Part shown: positions 58,801 through 64,000 of the stretch, piece by piece
Numbering within the stretch: the stretch's first letter is position 1
Layout of the letters: each line of letters starts with the position of its first letter
DNA from: Rhinopomastus cyanomelas
Lineage: Eukaryota; Chordata; Aves; Bucerotiformes; Rhinopomastidae
Length of the DNA stretch: 64,000 nucleotides
Direction: 5' to 3'
Assembly: GCA_013400115.1 (NCBI GenBank)
Contig: VXBP01004622.1
Coordinates: 792,314-856,313, forward strand
Translations under genes and position numbers: made by a program
The notes under the pieces: model-generated
The model's input: only the letters and a program-made list of their open reading frames with translations
What the model was told of the DNA's origin: nothing
Database searches by the model: none

Positions 58801-59809
58801 ACTCTATGTCATGCTGCCCTGTACACTGGCTGCATCGCTGGCATTCATGCTCCCAGTGGCCACTCCTCCTAATGCCATTGTCTTCTCATATGGACAACTC
58901 AAAGTCATAGATATGGTGAGCAAAAGCACATCCTTTTCAGAATTTTCATCGCTAGTTTCAATCTTTCCTTTTCCTAATATTGGTTCTTCTTGGAAGAGTG
59001 TTAGAAAGCTCACTGCACTCAGCTTACATCAGCTTTAGAACTGGACACATGAGTGAATTAATTAGGGGGTCACACTGACTCTAATACAGACTCAGAGCCT
59101 TAAAAAGGCACTAGTGAGCTTCTAAAGAACAGTCAAGGCTTCTTGAAGACGTTCCAACAAGAGCTTTCCGTCAGTGAGAAATGGCAATGTCTAACTGTTT
59201 GAAAAGCCCAAACGCGGATCATAGGGATCGATGCCAGATCATCCAGACAGTCCTTCTGTCCTAAGACAGGGGAACTGCAGTACATCTCACTGGGCTGCCA
59301 TCATCCCCTTTCTCACTGTGCTAAGGAAAGACAGAAAAGGATGTCTCATCTCTTGATAATTTTTCTAACTTACAATTGGTCCAAAGTAACATTGGAAACA
59401 GAGACCGGGTCAGAAGAGAAAGTCCTACAAAAGTGGATGAGAAGGATTCCAGGATTTTTGGTTGAAGTTTTATCCAATAAAACTCATTTGCCAACTCATT
59501 TTCCCTTCATAAAAATTATATTTGTGAAGACAACCAGCCCAAATGTAATCTGATGGAGTTCTGAAAAAAGGCCAAAGAGAAAATCTAAGCATAAAAACAA
59601 GTCTGATCATCAATGAAGGAAAAAAACCCACCAACCTACTGAGTTTGACTAATACATCTTCTCTTCTGTAATTCCAGGCCAAAGCTGGGTTTATGCTCAA
59701 CATCCTGGGAGTCCTGACAATAAATCTAGCCATCAACACTTGGGCTTCATCTTTGTTCCAACTGCAAACTTTCCCATCTTGGGCAAATAAGACAGGTAGC
59801 TGCCCATAA
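46862..59809 (+). CDS. SLC13A2: SLC13A2, sodium/dicarboxylate cotransporter (NaDC1)
   Basis: NaDC1 carries citrate and succinate with sodium across apical membranes of kidney and gut (DASS/SLC13 family). Twelve exons: 46862-46963, 50090-50218, 50531-50667, 51715-51941, 52858-53035, 53232-53354, 54499-54720, 54818-54918, 55980-56101, 57679-57840, 58778-58915 and 59678-59809, joined to 590 residues (human 592). The two sodium/substrate motifs are intact: SNT at residues 140-142 (WISNTATTAMMVPI) and SNV at 486-488 (ECTSNVATTTLFLPILASM). Other matches are MALFWCTEALPLAVTALFPV, EKWNLHKRVALRVLL, CYSASIGGIATLTGT, MPWNIVLLLGGGFALAKGSE and LPVATPPNAIVFS. The cytosolic loop after SNT is Glu/Lys-rich and variable. 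The C-terminus carries an NKT glycosylation sequon and is shorter than in human. Membership of SLC13A2 rather than A3 or A5 rests on sequence matches and on the SLC46A1 neighbour. Introns are rich in CR1. Confidence 0.96.
52455..52508 (+). repeat. Tiny CR1 3' tail remnant, plus orientation
   Basis: AAGGTCCCTTCCAGCCCTAG followed by CCATTCTGTGACC is the typical sense CR1 tail. It lies in SLC13A2 intron 4. Confidence 0.7.
53720..53812 (-). repeat. CR1 LINE 3' fragment, minus orientation
   Basis: ACAGTTCATTAGGGATTGGA, GGGACCTCCAGGGGTCATTG and CTAGCAGGATCATAGAACCT identify a truncated CR1 end in SLC13A2 intron 6. Confidence 0.85.
54142..54372 (-). repeat. CR1 LINE 3' end, minus orientation
   Basis: CTAATCGTAGAATGGTCTGG, GTTGGACAGGACCTTAAAGG, CCCATCCAACCTGGCCTTCA and GGGCAACCTGTTCCAGCATC mark an older CR1 subfamily copy in SLC13A2 intron 6, shortly before exon 7. 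Confidence 0.9.
55081..55600 (-). repeat. CR1 LINE 3' end, minus orientation, about 520 bp
   Basis: ACAAAATCACAGAACATTAG starts a CR1 body very similar to the copy at 60674, including the shared variant TTATTGGGTGCCCTGAGTAG. It lies in SLC13A2 intron 8, antisense to the gene. Confidence 0.95.
56744..57158 (+). repeat. CR1 LINE 3' end, plus orientation
   Basis: Sense CR1 with pol-end coding sequence (residues like RLRELALFSPEKRRLREDLL), then GGCACTGGAATAGGCTGCCC, TCCCTGGAGGTGTTTAAAAT and the tail GTGATGATTCTATGATAG. It lies in SLC13A2 intron 9 and is one of few plus-oriented copies in this gene. Confidence 0.93.
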
Positions 59810-59969
59810 TATGGAGAGGCAAGGGAAGCAACAACTGTTTCTATTAGAACTGCAATGAGAGCAAGATGATAATCAACACCAGTTTTGCCGAGGCAGTGGT
59901 TAAGAGACAGGCCTGTTCCATGGAATAAGTCAGGCCACCTACAAGCAAAATCATTCAGTTGATAACAGC

Positions 59970-59975
59970 AATAAA
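59970..59975 (+). terminator. Candidate SLC13A2 polyadenylation signal (AATAAA)
   Basis: The first canonical hexamer after the SLC13A2 stop lies about 160 bases downstream. No transcript evidence is available. Confidence 0.55.
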
Positions 59976-60673
59976 ATTGCCTAACAGTGCTGTTGAGAAG
60001 CCAATTCTGTTACCCCAGCAGAAAAACAAGGTAACCTTTGGCTTTTCAACTGTTCCAGGTATCCTTAGCTTTTTCTGCCTCTGCAGGGGTAGATTTTCCT
60101 CCAGTGCTGCACTGCTTTCGAGCTCCACCTGTAGTCAGAAACCTGCAGTGAGGAAGAAGAGAGGGGTGTGTAAGTCTATATAAAAGGCAGGAGAGAGGCT
60201 CTACATTCCTGCTTTCGTGCGTGTATCTGTGCATTGTTCACAGGCACATGAGGACACAGGTCTGTGTACATGTTCAAAATGCACATGATTGTAATACTCT
60301 GTATTACACCCACAGCATGAGCTGTGTGAATACAGAGGAATCGCTGACAGCTTGTTCTATTACTTGGAAACATATTTATTTGCAGCCCACGTTTTTTCCT
60401 AGAACATTTGTCCCTCTGTTATTTATGTAAGATTGCAGCCTGCAAGTTCATGATAAGACCAACAACATGCTATTGAGAAGGGAAGAATACTTGTACCTTA
60501 ACATTTATATGATTAAATTCAAGATCTGCTTTTTATGTACTCAGTGTTATGCAATTTTTTCCTATCATATATCACTACTCCTATTTCTGTTCTCCACGTA
60601 CCAATGGCTGCTCTATGTGTTTACTTGAAATATCTTGAAGCACTCACAAATATTAGCATAATTGATTTTCTCT

Positions 60674-61206
60674 TAGCACAGAATCACAGAATATTAGGGA
60701 CTGGAAGGCACCTCCAAAGATCATCCAGTCCAATCTCCCTGACACAGCACGATCCCCTAGATCAAGTCACACAGGAACATATCCAGGCAGGTTTTAAACA
60801 TCTCCTGAGAAGGAGACTCCACAGCCTCCCTGAGCAGCCCCTTCCAGTGCTCTGTTACCCTCACTGGGAAGAAGTTCCTTCTCACATTGATGTGGAACCT
60901 CCTATGCTCCAACTTACACTGGTTGCCCCTTGTCCCATTATTGGGTGCCCTGAGTAGAGCCTGGCTCCATCCTCCTGACACCTGCCCTTTCTATATTTAT
61001 CAACATTCATGAGGTCCCCCCCCAGCCTCCTTTTTTCCAAGCTCAAGAAACCCAGCTCCCTCAGCCTTTCCTCAACAGGGAGATGCTCCTCTTTCCTCAT
61101 CGTGTTTGTGGCTCTGCGCTGGACTCTTTCAAGCAGTTCTGTGTCCTCTTGGAATTGAGGGGCCCAGAACTGGACACAATATTCCAGATGTGGTCTCACT
61201 AGCACA
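60674..61206 (-). repeat. CR1 LINE 3' end, minus orientation, about 530 bp
   Basis: Starts TAGCACAGAATCACAGAATA and runs through the usual CR1 3' body to CCAGATGTGGTCTCACTAGC. It shares the flank at 60628-60672 with the copy at 9672, and its body is closest to the copy at 55081. Confidence 0.95.
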
Positions 61207-61354
61207 GAGAAGCATCACCAAAGTAATAAGAGTCAAACTTTCTTGGACACTCAAAACAAATACCTTCCTTTTCAAAAGCCCCTCATACTGTTAAATATAT
61301 AAACCCTGTTCTGCTGGAACTGACTTTCAGTAGTACAGACCCCAAAAAACTGAA

Positions 61355-61424
61355 CTGCCCTGTGGGGCCCTGGGCAACCTAGTCTAGTGAGAGGTGTCGC
61401 TGCCCATGGCAAGGGGTTGGAACT
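61355..61424 (+). repeat. CR1 3' fragment, plus orientation, interrupted
   Basis: GGGCAACCTAGTCTAGTGAG and GGGGTTGGAACTAGAT are sense CR1 3' sequence. It stops abruptly where the opposite-strand CR1 at 61424 starts. Confidence 0.75.
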
Positions 61425-61545
61425 AGATCACAGAATCACAGACAGTGAAGGATTGGAAGTGACCTCAAAAGATCATCTCATCCAATTCTCCTTAGATCAA
61501 GCCGCACATGTCCAGGAGGGCTTTAAACATCCCTTCCAACCTAAA
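61424..61545 (-). repeat. CR1 LINE 3' fragment, minus orientation
   Basis: ATCACAGAATCACAGACAGT, GATCATCTCATCCAATTCTC and CAGGAGGGCTTTAAACATCC identify a short CR1 end abutting the plus-strand fragment at 61355-61424. Confidence 0.85.
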
Positions 61546-61921
61546 CCATTTAATGGCAAAGATAACTAGAATAGACCAAGATCCTTAGTCCTATACATGA
61601 ATTTGGGTTCAGACAGATCAGTTATTCCATACCTGCTCCTGAGCTTTGCACCAAATGCTCTGTTCTGTTGTTCCCTGCCTATGCTCTGCACAAAGGCTGT
61701 TGCATTTCTGAACCATAATGGTTCAATGAGAGCATGAGTGCATTTCACTCTCTAGTAGTGTGTGTGCCCTCAGAATCCTTCTTCTGTCTTTCTCTGTCCT
61801 TATTATTAGGAGACAAGGATAAAGCACAGTGTAGCTTTGATTTATAAGATGGCAGAATTCACTGACCTTCAGTAGTTTAGTTTCCAGTTCCAACTGCCAA
61901 GATGATTCTGGTATCTGCTGA

Positions 61922-62290
61922 TCACAGAATCACAGAGCATTAGGGATTGGAAAGGACCTTGAAAGATCATCCAGTCCAATCCCCCTGCCACAGCAGGATC
62001 ACCTAGACCAATTTGCACAGAAACATATCCAGGTGGGTTTTAAATGTCTCCAGAGAAGGAGACTCCACAGCCCCGCTGGGCAGCTCCTTCCAGTGCTCTG
62101 TCACCCTCACTGGGAAGAAGTTCCTTCTCATATTTGTGTGCAACCTCTTATGTTCCAGCTTGCACCCATTGCCCCTTGTCCTACCATTAGATGACACTGA
62201 GCAGAGCCTGGCTCCATCCTCCTGACACCCTTCACATATTTATAGACACTAATGAGGTCGCCCCTCAGTCTCCTCAGATTCTCTCTGCAG
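61922..62290 (-). repeat. CR1 LINE 3' end, minus orientation
   Basis: ATCACAGAATCACAGAGCAT, GGAAAGGACCTTGAAAGATC and the reverse-complement pol end (residues near TRGNGCKLEHKRLHTNMRRN) mark a CR1 copy that is truncated at about 62290. Confidence 0.93.
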
Positions 62291-63774
62291 CTTAGCTGTG
62301 TTGGCCTGACAAGAACAGTGACTCCGGAAAAATCGCTGTCTCAGAAAGAACAGTCTGTTATTAACCCTTCAGTGGCTTTGAAAGATGGTGTTTTCATCTG
62401 ATATGCGATAGGGATCCGAGAGAATAGCCACAACACAAGAAGGAAGGATATTTATTCCCTTTTGTTAATGAGCTCCTGGGTAATTGATTTCAATCACTTA
62501 ATGACTTGCTCAGGTCATGGCTAAACCACTCACCTTTTTTCCCTTTGCCTTTATCAAGTAACATCCAAATGTGTCTAAATATTGTCAGTACCCTGCTCAG
62601 CCCGTGTCTAAGTACCTAAAAATGACTAACTCGAGCAGATGATTTGCTGCAAGTCTCTCCCTTCGTTGCTCTTTGTCTACAGCAGCAGGGCAGCGTGCAG
62701 AGCTTTTGTTTGCTTTTTGTTTTCTTTGAAATCCTTGCACATCGTTTACATGTCCTTCTAAATTACTGCTTAGCAAAGCAGGAAATGTGGAAATTCTTAC
62801 AACATTTCCCATCAGGCTCTCCTTCCAGCCCTTCAAAACTGTGTTATGATTCTTTGAAGTCTTTGCTCTTAGTCTACATTATTCAGAGGCTGTGGTGCGC
62901 CTAAGTACATGCAGGAGCACAGCCACAATCTTTATGGCGATCGCAAGAAGAGAGACATCAAGCAGCACAGAGTGTCACAGGGCCAGCATGATAATGCTGG
63001 GTGTTCCATGTCCATTACCATGTGTGAGTTATTAAATAAAGGCTGGGGATGTATCATAAAGTGGCTGCAGTGAAAGCTACTCAAGGGGTAGAGAAATACC
63101 CAGCTTCCGGAAGAATATGCATACAGAGCTGTAATCTGTACACAGAGGAAAGAAGATGACAATAATACCAGAGAAGGGAAAAATTCATTACGAGTTTCCA
63201 CCTTGAAGTGGTGGTAGCAGCAAGTGCGCACTGGGCAGTTCAATGCCTTGGGTGTGTCTGAGCACAGGACTAGTTAAGGTACAACTAAATATAGTGTGCT
63301 TGTGCAAAAGCCAGTAACACTATTAAAAACGTTCATAATTTTCTAAGCAAAGCAGGTAGAAAGTGTTTCTAAGCCCCATTATTACACAGATCACCTCTGA
63401 AGGGTGGTTCCCCATTAAGTTTCCAGATATTGCCCTCAAGGAGTGGCTCCATTTCCCATTGTGCGATCAAATTTCACAATCCGCTGTGAAACCGCCAGCT
63501 CAGCACCTGCTGTACTTGGGTGCGATTTCCAATGCAGCTCTGCACTTCAGAGCCGACACGAAGTTGATTTTACATACAGGCTGTAAGTGATACATTCCTT
63601 AATGAGAAGGGGATGTCTGCCTTCTTGCCTGCCTTCTCTAAAACGCAAGGGCCCTGCACAAAACCACAAACTACAGGTTCCCCACAGTACATGCCAGTGA
63701 GTAAGTGGGTGACTCGCAGTCACCTCCTCCATTTTCCCTGGAGTGATGGTGCTGTCTTGCTGTGCCTTGCTCAG

Positions 63775-63797
63775 ACACACACACACACACACACACA
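63775..63797 (+). repeat. (AC)n microsatellite
   Basis: A pure AC dinucleotide run of about 23 bases. Confidence 0.95.
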
Positions 63798-64000
63798 GGT
63801 TCTACAGGCACACACATGTACACCAAAGAGAATGTGAAGAGCTCTTCCTGCTAAACATATACGTTCCTATGACATATGACCACAGCAGAAAACCAGCAGG
63901 GTAACAGAGCAATGAAAACAGCTTCCATTGGGGAAAGGCACTTCACTATAAACAGTTTGACAAATTTGTAAAGTGGCAGGAAAGTGATGCAAGGTCTACT

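Larger units (their letters stand above)
59976..64000. other. Sequence downstream of SLC13A2
   Basis: No gene is recognised. The left half contains four CR1 pieces; the right half is anonymous, with one AC microsatellite. In human the next gene is FOXN1, but no forkhead exon is visible before the window ends. Confidence 0.5.

Overview
The window is nuclear DNA from a bird. It has spliced vertebrate genes with short GT-AG introns, at least 18 CR1 LINE 3' ends of the avian type (bodies ending near CACAGAATCACAGAA), and very GC-rich gene-dense stretches typical of an avian microchromosome. Gene order matches human 17q11.2 (POLDIP2, TMEM199, SEBOX, VTN, SARM1, SLC46A1, SLC13A2), which I expect to correspond to chicken chromosome 19. 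The species cannot be told from the sequence.

Layout, left to right: the 5' end of TSR1 (minus, 1-1458, partial); a CR1 fragment and a long polypurine tract; POLDIP2 (minus, 4232-12640) head-to-head with TMEM199 (plus, 12817-14926) across 176 bp; SEBOX (minus, 16190-16871) head-to-head with a complete kinesin of the KIF12 type (plus, 17376-21622) across about 500 bp; VTN (minus, 21819-25007), tail-to-tail with the kinesin; SARM1 (plus, 27815-34738); SLC46A1 (minus, 40544-43945); SLC13A2 (plus, 46862-59809); then about 4 kb of mostly CR1-derived and anonymous sequence. I reconstructed the exons by hand from splice sites, reading phase and remembered protein families. Every complete gene gives an unbroken frame whose length is a multiple of three and ends in a stop.

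The genes do not form a pathway; the linkage is ordinary chromosomal synteny. Products include a 40S ribosome assembly factor (TSR1), a mitochondrial/nuclear DNA-polymerase-delta partner (POLDIP2), a V-ATPase assembly factor (TMEM199), a paired-like homeodomain protein (SEBOX), a kinesin motor (KIF12-like), the adhesive plasma protein vitronectin, the axon-degeneration NADase SARM1, the proton-coupled folate transporter, and a sodium/dicarboxylate cotransporter.

The points most worth checking are the KIF12-type gene inside the SEBOX-VTN interval (human KIF12 lies on chromosome 9), TSR1 beside POLDIP2 (separate loci in human), two CR1 copies 51 kb apart sharing about 45 bp of non-CR1 3' flank (candidate 3' transduction), nested CR1 insertions, and compact shared promoters. 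I found no evidence for an undescribed molecular system.
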